From positions 542,001-606,000 of the forward strand of contig NZ_CP011402.1 in the NCBI RefSeq assembly GCF_001643775.1: a stretch of DNA of 64,000 nucleotides, read 5' to 3'. Positions 42,039-49,972 of the stretch are shown piece after piece. How positions within the stretch are numbered: the first letter of the stretch is position 1; each line of letters begins with the position of its first letter. A program made the position numbers and the translations under genes. Under the pieces are notes generated by a model that was given only the letters and a program-made list of their open reading frames with translations, searched no databases and was not told where the DNA came from. Source of the stretch: Denitrobacterium detoxificans (GTDB taxonomy: Bacteria; Actinomycetota; Coriobacteriia; Coriobacteriales; Eggerthellaceae).

Positions 42039-43495
42039 GTATAAGCGTCATGCCGGGCGAGCGTCCGGACAGGCTCGAGGAGGCCTGCGCGGTTTTCGGT
42101 GTGTTTGCCCCCGGTGAAGACGTAGCACGTCTTACTTGCTTTGGCCTGCAGGCCCTGCAGCATCGTGGCCAGGAAAGCGCTGGCATCGCGGTGGGCGATG
42201 GCGAAACGGTCATGGTGTACAAAGATCTTGGCCTAGTCACTCAGGTGTTCAATGAAAATGCCCTGTCGGCGTTGCGTGGAAACGTGGCCGTGGGGCATTG
42301 TCGTTATGCCACGGCGGGTGGCGGTGGTTGGGAGTGCTCTCAGCCCCATATCTCCGCCATCGATGACGTGCTCATCGCGCTGGCCCACAATGGCACGCTC
42401 GTGAACACGGGCGCCGTGCGCGCTCGTCTGGTGGGCGACGGCGTCGACCTTCGCTCCAACACCGACAGCGAGGTTGCAGCAAAGGTCATCGGCCAGGAAA
42501 CGAAGCGCACGCACCATCTGCGCGACGGCATTCGCTCCATGATGCAGATCCTGGAAGGCGCATACGCCATGGTGGTGGCAACGCCCGTGTCGCTGTATGC
42601 CTTCCGCGATCCGAACGGCATTCGCCCGCTGTGCATTGGCAAGCTTGCCAATGGCGGTTGGGTCGTCGCCAGCGAAACGTGTGGCCTCGACATCGTGGGC
42701 GCCGAATACGTGCGCGACGTAGAGCCGGGCGAAATCGTTCGCTTCTCCGCCGATGGCATGCATAGCGAGCAGGGCGTTCCTGCTGGCAAGCGCGCCTCGT
42801 GCATCTTCGAATACGTATACTTCGCACGCCCCGACAGCGTTCTCGACGGCCAGGGCGTATACCAGTCGCGTCGTGACATGGGCCGCATTTTGGCCCAGGA
42901 AGCTCCTGTCGATGCCGACTTGGTCATGGGCGTTCCCGACTCGGGCCTTCCCGCTGCCAGCGGATATGCTGCGGAAAGCGGCATCCCTTACGCCGACGGC
43001 ATCGTGAAGAACCGCTACGTGGGCAGGTCGTTCATTCAGCCTACCCAGGCCATGCGCCAGAATGCCATTCGCATCAAGCTCAATCCGCTGCCCAGCGTCA
43101 TTGCCGGCAAGCGCCTTATCGTCATCGATGATAGCATCGTGCGCGGCAACACCAGCAAGAAGCTCGTGGCTATGCTCAAGGAAGCCGGGGCCGCCGAGGT
43201 TCATTTGCGCATTGTGTCGCCCGAGGTCATGTGGCCTTGCTTCTATGGCATCGATACCGACACGCAAGACCAGCTCATCGCCGCAAATATGACGAACGAG
43301 CAGATGTGCGAGTTCATCGGCTGCGACTCCCTGGCGTTCATTTCGCTTCAGGGTCTGCATAGCGCCATTCATGCGAACCACCCTGGGTTCTGTGATGCCT
43401 GCTTCTCGGGCGACTACGTCACCGACATCCCCGCGCCCCTTCAGGAGAAGGGCTTTTTCGAGAAAAATCGCCGCAAGTTCAGTTCTATCAGTTAG
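42035..43495 (+). CDS. purF: Amidophosphoribosyltransferase
   Basis: 486 residues. It transfers the glutamine amide to PRPP, the committed step of purine synthesis. A 17-residue propeptide would be removed to expose the nucleophile Cys18 (EEACAVFG). The HRGQESAGI, HCRYAT and AHNGTLVN glutaminase blocks are present. The PRPP loop is VIDDSIVRGNTS. Cysteines in CIFEYVYFARPDS and near the end (CDACFSGDY) fit the Fe-S-containing, Bacillus-type enzyme. RBS AAGGAGG precedes ATG 42035. Confidence 0.97.
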   Translation: MSISVMPGERPDRLEEACAVFGVFAPGEDVARLTCFGLQALQHRGQESAGIAVGDGETVMVYKDLGLVTQVFNENALSALRGNVAVGHCRYATAGGGGWECSQPHISAIDDVLIALAHNGTLVNTGAVRARLVGDGVDLRSNTDSEVAAKVIGQETKRTHHLRDGIRSMMQILEGAYAMVVATPVSLYAFRDPNGIRPLCIGKLANGGWVVASETCGLDIVGAEYVRDVEPGEIVRFSADGMHSEQGVPAGKRASCIFEYVYFARPDSVLDGQGVYQSRRDMGRILAQEAPVDADLVMGVPDSGLPAASGYAAESGIPYADGIVKNRYVGRSFIQPTQAMRQNAIRIKLNPLPSVIAGKRLIVIDDSIVRGNTSKKLVAMLKEAGAAEVHLRIVSPEVMWPCFYGIDTDTQDQLIAANMTNEQMCEFIGCDSLAFISLQGLHSAIHANHPGFCDACFSGDYVTDIPAPLQEKGFFEKNRRKFSSIS

Positions 43496-43507
43496 GAGCT
43501 TACACGT

Positions 43508-44746
43508 ATGACGGAACGAATCACCGTGAGCGCCGCCCACGCCGATGATGCCCCCGCAATGCCCAGCTGGGTTGCCGAAGACACGGTCACGTACGCTCAG
43601 GCGGGCGTCGATACGGCCGAGGGCGCTCGTGCGGTCGACGCCATCAAGGAAGCCGTGCATGGCACCTATCGCCCTGAAGTCGTGGGCGACATTGGTGGCT
43701 TCGGCGGCCTGTTCTCCATTGCCGCGGCGAAGGACATGGAAGACCCCCTGCTGGTTTCCGGCACCGACGGCGTAGGCACGAAGCTCCAGGTGGCGAAGCT
43801 GGCCGAAAAACATGATACGGTGGGTATCGACCTGGTGGCCATGTGCGTGAACGATATTCTTGCCACGGGTGCGGAACCCCTGTTCTTCCTGGACTACATC
43901 GCCATTGGCAAGCTGAAGAGCGAAGCCGTAGCCGAAGTGGTTAGCGGTATTGCCGAAGGCTGCAAGCAGGCCGGATGCGCCCTTATTGGCGGCGAGATGG
44001 CTGAGCATCCGGGCGTTATGGATCCCGATGAATACGACCTTTCCGGCTTCTGCGTTGGCGTGGTCGATCGCCCGAAGATGCTCGACCCCGAGCACGTAAA
44101 GGTGGGCGATGTGCTGCTGGGCCTTGCTTCCAGCGGTCTGCACTCCAACGGCTATTCGCTGGCCCGCAAGGTCTGCATCGAAGGCCGCACGCACTACGAG
44201 GTGCGTCTGCCGCGCCCCAGCCTGGGCGGCAAGAGCGTGCAGGATGCCATGCTTGCCCCCACGCGCATCTACGTGAAGCAGGTTCGCGCTGCCGTGGAGG
44301 CAAATCCCGGCGCCGTGCATGCGCTGGCCCACATTACGGGTGGCGGCATCACCGAGAACCTGAATCGTGCTCTTCCCGGCAACGTTGATGCTCTGGTGAA
44401 GGTGGGCACGTGGGATATGGAGCCTATCATCCCGTTCGTGTGCCGTGCCGCGAAGCTCGACGAGACCGAAGCGCTCAAGACGTTCAACATGGGTCTGGGC
44501 ATGGTGCTCATCGTCGAGGCCGACCAGGCCGACGCCGTGAAGGCGTCGCTGGAAGCTGCCGGCGAGCGCGTCTTCCGCGTGGGCGAAATCGTGGAAGGTA
44601 CGGGCGTCGTGCAGTACGAAAACAAGGAAGCCCTGTTCCCCGAGCTGCCTTCCGATGAAGAGCAGCCCTCCGTGCCGGGCGCGCCTTCCCCCGAAGAGCG
44701 CACGAGCCAGCGCGATACGTTCTACGAAGAGGAAGATGGGGAATAG
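43508..44746 (+). CDS. purM: Phosphoribosylformylglycinamidine cyclo-ligase
   Basis: 412 residues, somewhat longer than the usual ~345 because of short extensions at both ends. It closes the imidazole ring to give AIR. Markers are VTYAQAGVD, the GTDGVGTK ATP-site loop, the CVNDILATGAEPLFFLDY block, IGGEMAEHPG and ITGGGITENL. RBS TAGGAG lies upstream of ATG 43508. It follows purF by 12 bp and precedes purN by 2 bp. Confidence 0.97.
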   Translation: MTERITVSAAHADDAPAMPSWVAEDTVTYAQAGVDTAEGARAVDAIKEAVHGTYRPEVVGDIGGFGGLFSIAAAKDMEDPLLVSGTDGVGTKLQVAKLAEKHDTVGIDLVAMCVNDILATGAEPLFFLDYIAIGKLKSEAVAEVVSGIAEGCKQAGCALIGGEMAEHPGVMDPDEYDLSGFCVGVVDRPKMLDPEHVKVGDVLLGLASSGLHSNGYSLARKVCIEGRTHYEVRLPRPSLGGKSVQDAMLAPTRIYVKQVRAAVEANPGAVHALAHITGGGITENLNRALPGNVDALVKVGTWDMEPIIPFVCRAAKLDETEALKTFNMGLGMVLIVEADQADAVKASLEAAGERVFRVGEIVEGTGVVQYENKEALFPELPSDEEQPSVPGAPSPEERTSQRDTFYEEEDGE

Positions 44747-44748
44747 CC

Positions 44749-45369
44749 ATGGCCGAGCCCCTGAAGATTGGCGTTCTCATTAGCGGAAGCGGCACGAATC
44801 TGCAGGCGATCATCGACGAGATTGCCGCTGGCCGCCTGAACGTGCAGGTCGTGAAGGTTATTTCCTCGCGTCCCGATGCGTATGGCCTGAAGCGTGCCGC
44901 CGAGGCCGGCATTCCCACGGTGTCGCTGAATCGCGATGTGTACGCCGACCGTGCTGTCGCCGATTCGCTCATCGTTTCGGAATTCCGCAACGCAGGGGCC
45001 GAATACGTGGTCATGGCTGGCTACATGCGTATGCTTGGCCCCATCGTGCTCGACGCGTTCCCCGACCGCGTGCTGAACCTGCATCCCGCATTGCTGCCCA
45101 GCTTCAAGGGCGCGCATGCCATCCAGGATGCGTTCGACGCGGGCGTGAAGGTTACGGGCGTTACGGTTCATTTCGCGAATGCGGAATACGACAAGGGCCC
45201 CATCATCGCTCAGCGCGCCGTTCCCGTGCGTGAAGACGATACGGTCGACACTTTGGAAGAGCGCATTCACGAAGTGGAGCATGAGCTGTATCCCTGGGTG
45301 CTTGCGCATCTGGCCGCAGGCGATATTACGGTTGCCGAAGACCGTAAGGTGCATATCGCGAACGCGTAG
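44749..45369 (+). CDS. purN: Phosphoribosylglycinamide formyltransferase
   Basis: 206 residues. It uses 10-formyl-THF to formylate GAR. GVLISGSGTNLQAI binds the phosphate, VMAGYMRML the folate, and the catalytic Asn-His-Asp set is in NLHPALLPSFKGAHA and the later VTVHF region. It ends the purF-purM-purN run with a strong terminator after it. Confidence 0.97.
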   Translation: MAEPLKIGVLISGSGTNLQAIIDEIAAGRLNVQVVKVISSRPDAYGLKRAAEAGIPTVSLNRDVYADRAVADSLIVSEFRNAGAEYVVMAGYMRMLGPIVLDAFPDRVLNLHPALLPSFKGAHAIQDAFDAGVKVTGVTVHFANAEYDKGPIIAQRAVPVREDDTVDTLEERIHEVEHELYPWVLAHLAAGDITVAEDRKVHIANA

Positions 45370-45394
45370 GCGCTTCGCTTCTCGCATCGCTTCG

Positions 45395-45444
45395 GGCGGT
45401 GGGGCATGGCCATTCGGCTACGCCCTGCCGCCTTTTTCTTTTCT
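45395..45444 (+). terminator. Rho-independent terminator after purN
   Basis: An 11-bp GC-rich stem (45395-45405 with 45422-45432, two wobbles) and the tail TTTTTCTTTTCTT. Confidence 0.9.
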
Positions 45445-45447
45445 TGC

Positions 45448-45475
45448 TTGACGTGGCGTCGGGAATGTCTATCCT
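45448..45475 (+). promoter_or_regulatory. xdhC promoter
   Basis: TTGACG (45448-45453), a 16-bp spacer and TATCCT (45470-45475), directly downstream of the purN terminator. Confidence 0.6.
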
Positions 45476-45510
45476 TCAACAGGAATAGTAATTCTGCGAG
45501 GAGGTACGTT

Positions 45511-46494
45511 ATGCGTGAAGAGGCGTTGCTGCAGATTATCAAAGCGTTGCAAGCGGGCAGGGTGCCGCAGCTTGGCGTGGAGGATTTCCCGTGCTTTGGC
45601 GCGCAGGCTACTCAGGGCAATCCGCACATTGCGCCGCAAACTGCCCAGGACATTGCCCAGGGGCTTACCGCGGCCGACATCCCCACGTTCGAGCGCGCGC
45701 TTGCCGCCATGCGTGAGGGCGAGCTTGCCTGGCTTGGCTTCAAGGTGGTCTACGACGGCGCTGCTGCTCAGGCGAATACCGACAACAACGTGACGAAGAA
45801 GTACGGCGAGCTGGGCTCTGCCACGGCGCAGGGCGGCGTATTCTTCTGCAGCGATGCGAAGGAGATTGTGGCTTCGTGGGAATACTCCCCGCGCGATACC
45901 TTCCAGATGAAGGACGTCACGCGTGGCCCTTCCATGCATACCGAGCAGTTCGAGGGGCTTACCTGGTGTTCCGTGCCTCTTTTTGGCAGCGTCCGCGTGT
46001 GGCTGCTGGGTGCCAGTGACGTGGCCTCTGAAGTGGCTGCGCTTGCCGACCATGTGGGTTTCCAGGTTACGGTCGTCGACGACGATGCCGCTTACCTGAA
46101 CGAGGAGCGTTTTCCGCTTGCCGAGCGCATCCTGGTTGGCGACTTCAGCGAGCTCGATGGCATCGATGCTGCGCCCACCGATTACGTGTGCGTGCTCACG
46201 CGCGGCCATATGCATGACCCCGAGGGCTGTCTGTGGGCTACGCGCCACAATGCGCACTATGTGGGCATGATGGGCTGTGCTGGCAAGAACAACACCGTGT
46301 ATGAGCTGTGCGTTCAGAACGGCATGACCGATGCCCAGTGGGAGAGCGTCAAGCGCCCCATCGGCCTGAAATTCGGTGCGAAGACCCCGGCCGAGCTGGC
46401 CATCGCCATCGTGGCAGAGCTCGTGGACGTGCGCTATCGCGAGCGCTACAGCGAAGAGGCACGCAATAAGCACGAGGCGAGCCTGGGCCGCTAG
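45511..46494 (+). CDS. XdhC-family molybdenum-cofactor maturation protein
   Basis: 327 residues. The C-terminal half is the XdhC Rossmann domain: VWLLGASDVASEVAALADHV, VVDDD, the VLTRGHMHD block and YVGMMGC. The N-terminal half is poorly conserved but in the position of the XdhC/CoxI domain. XdhC proteins bind molybdenum cofactor and deliver it, after sulfuration, to xanthine-dehydrogenase-type enzymes. No such enzyme is in the window, but modABC and moaAC are. GAGGAGGT lies five bases before ATG 45511. Confidence 0.88.
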   Translation: MREEALLQIIKALQAGRVPQLGVEDFPCFGAQATQGNPHIAPQTAQDIAQGLTAADIPTFERALAAMREGELAWLGFKVVYDGAAAQANTDNNVTKKYGELGSATAQGGVFFCSDAKEIVASWEYSPRDTFQMKDVTRGPSMHTEQFEGLTWCSVPLFGSVRVWLLGASDVASEVAALADHVGFQVTVVDDDAAYLNEERFPLAERILVGDFSELDGIDAAPTDYVCVLTRGHMHDPEGCLWATRHNAHYVGMMGCAGKNNTVYELCVQNGMTDAQWESVKRPIGLKFGAKTPAELAIAIVAELVDVRYRERYSEEARNKHEASLGR

Positions 46495-46516
46495 GCAGGG
46501 CATTTATGCGTGCATG

Positions 46517-46533
46517 AAAAAGGCCGCTCCGAA
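46517..46533. terminator. Left half of a bidirectional terminator split by the IS element
   Basis: AAAGGCCGCTC (46519-46529) pairs perfectly with GAGCGGCCTTT (47998-48008) on the other side of the IS. With one GAA target copy removed the loop is CGAA. It would have served xdhC and the convergent purH-type gene. Confidence 0.8.
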
Positions 46534-46535
46534 TG

Positions 46536-46592
46536 AACTGCACCCCCGAATTTGGACTAGGAAAAGAAAGTCCGAGTTCGGGAGGTGCAGTT
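46536..46592 (+). promoter_or_regulatory. IS left-end hairpin covering the orfA ribosome binding site
   Basis: Arms 46536-46558 and 46569-46592 pair over ~23 positions with few mismatches. The right arm contains GGGAGG, the likely orfA RBS. Read-through transcripts entering from xdhC would fold and hide it. Confidence 0.7.
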
Positions 46593-46597
46593 TCGTT

Positions 46598-47101
46598 TTG
46601 AAGAGATACAGCCTGGAGACGAGAGCAAGGGCGGTCGAGCTCATCGACCGAGGATATGGCAAGGGGTCGCTCTCGACAGCGCTTGCCATACCGATAAGCA
46701 TTGCGGAAAAATGGACCCACACGTACAGGGCGGTAGGCAAGGAGGCGTTTCTGGGCATGGGGTCCAAGCACAGGCGTTACGACTACGAGACGAAGCTCGC
46801 CGCCGCGCGCGACTTCGTCGACCTCGGCATGACCAGGCAGGAGGTCATGTCCAAGCACGGAATCGCGAACCTGACGCAGCTGAAGAATTGGGCGAAGGCC
46901 TACCGCGAGGGCGGTCCGGAGGCCCTGAGGCCCAAGCCGAAGGGGCGGCCGCGGAAAGACGGGGGTGACCCTCCGGAACCAAGGAGCCGCGAACAGGAGC
47001 TGGAGGCGGAGAACCGCAGGCTAAGGGCCGAGGTGGCGTACCTAAAAAAACTGCGTGCCCTGGAAGCGGCAAAGCGAGCGCCTGGGAGAAATGCCAGGTG
47101 A
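46598..47101 (+). CDS. IS3-family OrfA (transposase DNA-binding part)
   Basis: 167 residues. Two helix-turn-helix units are visible (SLETRARAVELIDRGYGKGSL... and ...AARDFVDLGMTRQEVMSKHGI), then a Lys/Arg-rich stretch and a leucine-zipper-like coiled coil (QELEAENRRLRAEVAYLKKL), as in IS150-type OrfA. No ATG fits; TTG 46598 with GGGAGG upstream (spacing 12) is the best start. A stretch of seven A's at 47044-47050 (A AAA AAA in this frame) is the probable -1 slippage site that joins OrfA to OrfB. Confidence 0.88.
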   Translation: MKRYSLETRARAVELIDRGYGKGSLSTALAIPISIAEKWTHTYRAVGKEAFLGMGSKHRRYDYETKLAAARDFVDLGMTRQEVMSKHGIANLTQLKNWAKAYREGGPEALRPKPKGRPRKDGGDPPEPRSREQELEAENRRLRAEVAYLKKLRALEAAKRAPGRNAR

Positions 47102-47955
47102 TCAGGGAGCTTTCGGGGCAGGGGCACGCGCTTGCGGACCTACTGGCCGTGTCGGGCGTTCCAGCATCGACTTACCACTACAACAAGTCGAAGCCGGCCA
47201 AGGCGCCGACCAGGCCGGAGCTTTGGGGCAAGGCGATCGAGATCTTCTCGCGCTCGCCAAACGGCTGCGGCCATCGCCAGATAGCCATGTGCCTGCGCGC
47301 CGAGGAAGGGGCGACGATCGCCGACAAGACCGTGCTCAAGATGATGCACGAGATAGGAATAAGCTGCGGCATACGCCGGGAGACGGACTACCACAAGTAC
47401 AATTCCTACAAGGGCGTGGTCGGCAAGACCTTCGAGAACGTGCTGGGGCGCGACTTCGAGGCAGATGGGCCGTGGCAGAAGCTTGGCACCGACGTCACCG
47501 AGTTCAAGCAGGAATGGGGCAAGGCGTACTTCGCGCCCGTCTACGACTTCGGCAGCAAGGAGATCGCGGCGTGGTCCATATCCCAGCACCCGGACATGTC
47601 GCAGCAGAAGGAGATGCTCGACATGCTCATCCCGAAGATTCCGGACGGTGCTCACCCGGTCATGCAGTCGGACATGGGCTGGCAGTACCAGCACATAGGG
47701 TATTGCGGAAGGCTCGAGGAGGCAGGCATCGTGCAGAGCATGTCACGTAAGGGCAACTGCATCGACAACGGCGCGACCGAGCAGGTGTTCGGCCATTTGA
47801 AAGACGAGTTCTTCCGAGGCAGAAAGTTCCCCGACTTCGAGACGTTCAAGAGGGAGCTTGAGGGATACATCGAGTACTGGAACACGCAGAGGAGGCAAGT
47901 TAAACTAAAGGGACTGACCCCGGAGGAGTTCCGGAGCCAGTCCCAAGCCGCCTAG
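47098..47955 (+). CDS. IS3-family OrfB (transposase catalytic part)
   Basis: 285 residues from GTG 47098; more likely made as an OrfAB fusion by -1 frameshifting at 47044-47050, since its frame is open back to that point. It carries the HTH_21-like stretch GCGHRQIAMCLR and the rve/DDE catalytic core: Asp in LGTDVTEF, Asp in QSDMGWQY and Glu in NGATEQVFGHLKDE, followed by the typical YIEYWNTQRRQ. It cuts and joins the IS ends. Confidence 0.93.
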   Translation: MIRELSGQGHALADLLAVSGVPASTYHYNKSKPAKAPTRPELWGKAIEIFSRSPNGCGHRQIAMCLRAEEGATIADKTVLKMMHEIGISCGIRRETDYHKYNSYKGVVGKTFENVLGRDFEADGPWQKLGTDVTEFKQEWGKAYFAPVYDFGSKEIAAWSISQHPDMSQQKEMLDMLIPKIPDGAHPVMQSDMGWQYQHIGYCGRLEEAGIVQSMSRKGNCIDNGATEQVFGHLKDEFFRGRKFPDFETFKRELEGYIEYWNTQRRQVKLKGLTPEEFRSQSQAA

Positions 47956-47994
47956 GTTCTTATTTATCGCGTCCAAGTTTTGGGGCGCAGTTCA

Positions 47995-48010
47995 GAAGAG
48001 CGGCCTTTCT
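47995..48010. terminator. Right half of the IS-split terminator
   Basis: Second GAA target copy followed by GAGCGGCCTTTCT, complementary to 46519-46529. Confidence 0.8.
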
Positions 48011-48031
48011 GTTGCGCTTGGGCGCTTGATC

Positions 48032-49210
48032 CTAGTGGTGGAACAGGCGCATGCCGGTGAAGCACATGACCATGTCGTACTTATCGGCCGTTTCGATGAC
48101 ATTGTCGTCGCGGATGGAGCCACCGGGCTCGGCCACGTAGCGCACGCCGCTCTTGCGAGCGCGCTCGATGTTGTCGCCGAAGGGGAAGAAGGCGTCGCTG
48201 CCTACGCTCACACCGTCGAGCTTGGCAATCCATTCGGCCTTTTCCTCGGCGGTGAGCACTTCGGGCTTCACCTTGAACGTTTGCTGCCAGGTGCCTTCGG
48301 CCAGCACGTCCATGTATTCATCGGACGTGTACACGTCGATGGCGTTGTCGCGCGCGGGGCGCTTGATGCCGTCGACGAACTGCAGGCCCAGTACCTTCGG
48401 ATGCTGGCGCATCCACCAGTTGTTGGCCTTGTCGCCTGCCAGGCGCGTGCAGTGGATGCGGCTCTGTTGGCCAGCGCCCACGCCAATGGTCATGCCGTCC
48501 TTCACGTAGCACACCGAATTGCTCTGGGTGTACTTCAGCGTGATGAGCGACAGGATGAGGTCGTTCTTGGCCTCGCGGGAGAGGTCCTTGTTCTTCGTGA
48601 CGATGTTGTCGAGCAGTTCGTCATTGATCTCGAAGAAGTTGTGTCCCTGCTCGAACGTGATGCCGAATACGTCCTTGTATTCCTGGGTGGCGGGCACGTA
48701 CGCGGGGTCGATCTTCACGACGTTGTAGCTGCCCTTGCGCTTGGTGCGCAGGATTTCCAGTGCTTCGGGCGTGAAGTCGGGGGCGATGATGCCGTCGGAG
48801 ACCTCGCCCTTCAGGAAGGCGGCCGTGGCGGCGTCGCACGTGGTGCTCAGCGCGGCCCAGTCGCCGTACGAGCACAGGCGGTCGGCACCGCGAGCGCGGA
48901 TGTATGCGCAGGCGGCGGGGGTGAGCTCGGCATCTTCGTCTACGAAGTAGATCTTCTTCTCCAGGTCGGTGAGCTCGGTGCCCAGCGCCACGCCGGCGGG
49001 GGAGACGTGCTTGAAGCTAGCCGCGGCGGGCAGCCCCGTGGCATCGGAAAGCTCCTTCACGAGCTGCCAGGAGTTCAGCGCGTCCAGGAAGTTAATGTAG
49101 CCGGGGCGGCCGTTCAGCAGCTCGATGGGCAGGTCGCTGCCGTCGCGCATGAAGATGCGCGCGGGCTTCTGGTTCGGATTGCAACCGTATTTGAGTTCGC
49201 ATTCCTGCAT
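48032..49210 (-). CDS. purH: AICAR formyltransferase (stand-alone PurH formyltransferase domain)
   Basis: 392 residues, matching only the C-terminal formyltransferase part of bifunctional PurH; the N-terminal MGS-like cyclohydrolase domain is absent. It formylates AICAR with 10-formyl-THF. Family blocks visible are ELKYGCNPNQKPA, AASFKHVSPAGVA, TLKYTQSNSVCYV and GVGAGQQSRIHCTRLAG, plus FFPFGDNIERA. Start ATG 49210 has AAGGGAAGGAA upstream. It lies 15 bp after the IMP cyclohydrolase gene, which supplies the missing last step. Confidence 0.93.
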   Translation of the reverse strand: MQECELKYGCNPNQKPARIFMRDGSDLPIELLNGRPGYINFLDALNSWQLVKELSDATGLPAAASFKHVSPAGVALGTELTDLEKKIYFVDEDAELTPAACAYIRARGADRLCSYGDWAALSTTCDAATAAFLKGEVSDGIIAPDFTPEALEILRTKRKGSYNVVKIDPAYVPATQEYKDVFGITFEQGHNFFEINDELLDNIVTKNKDLSREAKNDLILSLITLKYTQSNSVCYVKDGMTIGVGAGQQSRIHCTRLAGDKANNWWMRQHPKVLGLQFVDGIKRPARDNAIDVYTSDEYMDVLAEGTWQQTFKVKPEVLTAEEKAEWIAKLDGVSVGSDAFFPFGDNIERARKSGVRYVAEPGGSIRDDNVIETADKYDMVMCFTGMRLFHH

Positions 49211-49225
49211 GACGTGTTCCTTCCC

Positions 49226-49858
49226 TTAGTCGCCCAGGTTCTTGTTGAAGATGGTCACGTCGCCGTGCACGTTGGCGTACAGCGATACCTTGTTGTCGGC
49301 GTTCAGCGCGTTCCACACCTCTTCGGGGGTGGACAGGTCGACCTCGATGGGCTCGCCGGCGAACGTGGGCAGCGGGTTGCCGTCGCCCTGGTAGGTGCTG
49401 ATGAAGTAGCCCTTGCCTTCGCTGGCGCCTTCGTAGGCGAAGAACTCGCGCAGGCAACGGCCGCTCTTGTGCTTCAGGATGGACATCTCGAAGGTGCCGT
49501 TGTCGTACATGATGGCGGAGATGCGCGGCGTGTAATTCGGCTCGTCGGGCTCGTACTCGCGCGTGGCCAGTGCGGCGCGGAAGTCGCCGGCATTGGCGAT
49601 GGTGTCGGTCTGGTCGCCGTTGGTAACGACGAGCGCACCGTCAATCTTGCGGACGGGGTGGTAGATGATCAGGCTGGGGTCGGTGAGCTTCGCCGGGTCG
49701 TGCGCTTCGGTGCGGATGCCGTCTTCGGTGACGGTGAAAACTCGGTTACGCGAGTTCTCGCTGCGTCCCATGATGAAGTAGTAGACGACGTCGTTGCCGA
49801 CGACGATGCCGCGCCCCGGATAAGGGTTGCTCTTCAGGAGTTCGGTCAAAGATGCCAT
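49226..49858 (-). CDS. purO: IMP cyclohydrolase, archaeal PurO type
   Basis: 210 residues. It resembles the PurO family (IMP_cyclohyd), unrelated to the PurH N-terminal domain. Features are PYPGRGIVVG at the N-terminus, YFIMGRSENSRNR, YNGTFEMSILKH-like (MYDNGTFEMS) and SYQGDGNPLPTF-like (STYQGDGNPLP) blocks. It closes FAICAR to IMP, the last step of purine synthesis. ATG 49858 follows GGAAGGCAGCT. A TATACT on the minus strand (49900-49895) may be its -10. Confidence 0.88.
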   Translation of the reverse strand: MASLTELLKSNPYPGRGIVVGNDVVYYFIMGRSENSRNRVFTVTEDGIRTEAHDPAKLTDPSLIIYHPVRKIDGALVVTNGDQTDTIANAGDFRAALATREYEPDEPNYTPRISAIMYDNGTFEMSILKHKSGRCLREFFAYEGASEGKGYFISTYQGDGNPLPTFAGEPIEVDLSTPEEVWNALNADNKVSLYANVHGDVTIFNKNLGD

Positions 49859-49914
49859 AGCTGCCTTCCGTCCGTGTGTGGGCTGATTGCAGCAAGTATA
49901 GCCCGAGCGTGATG

Positions 49915-49944
49915 CCGCACGCGCCCGTGTGGGCGCGTATGCGG
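49915..49944. other. Strong hairpin between J-domain gene and purO
   Basis: CCGCA-CGCGCCC / GGGCGCG-TA-TGCGG, twelve base pairs with a two-base bulge and GTGT loop. It is flanked by A5 on the plus side, so it lacks a T-tail for minus-strand transcripts coming from the J-domain gene. It could still slow or block read-through into purO. Confidence 0.5.
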
Positions 49945-49972
49945 AAAAACGCCACTCTGCGTGCTCGAATGG

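Larger units (their letters stand above)
46534..47994 (+). mobile_element. IS3-family (IS150-like) insertion sequence
   Basis: A 1,461-bp element. Terminal inverted repeats 46534-46557 and 47971-47994 match at 20 of 24 positions and begin TGAACTGC. The 3-bp target duplication is GAA (46531-46533 and 47995-47997). It holds orfA and orfB with a -1 frameshift site between them. Codon use (AGG, AGA and ATA common) differs from the flanking genes, indicating recent acquisition. Ends, reading frames and DDE residues all look intact, so it may be active. Confidence 0.95.

Noticed and set aside
42233-44332. A ~700-codon antisense frame over purF-purM, with similar ones over ppk, the PPK2 gene, aspS and the reductase
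   Set aside because: These are shadows of highly biased GC-rich genes; the sense strand has clear families and RBSs.
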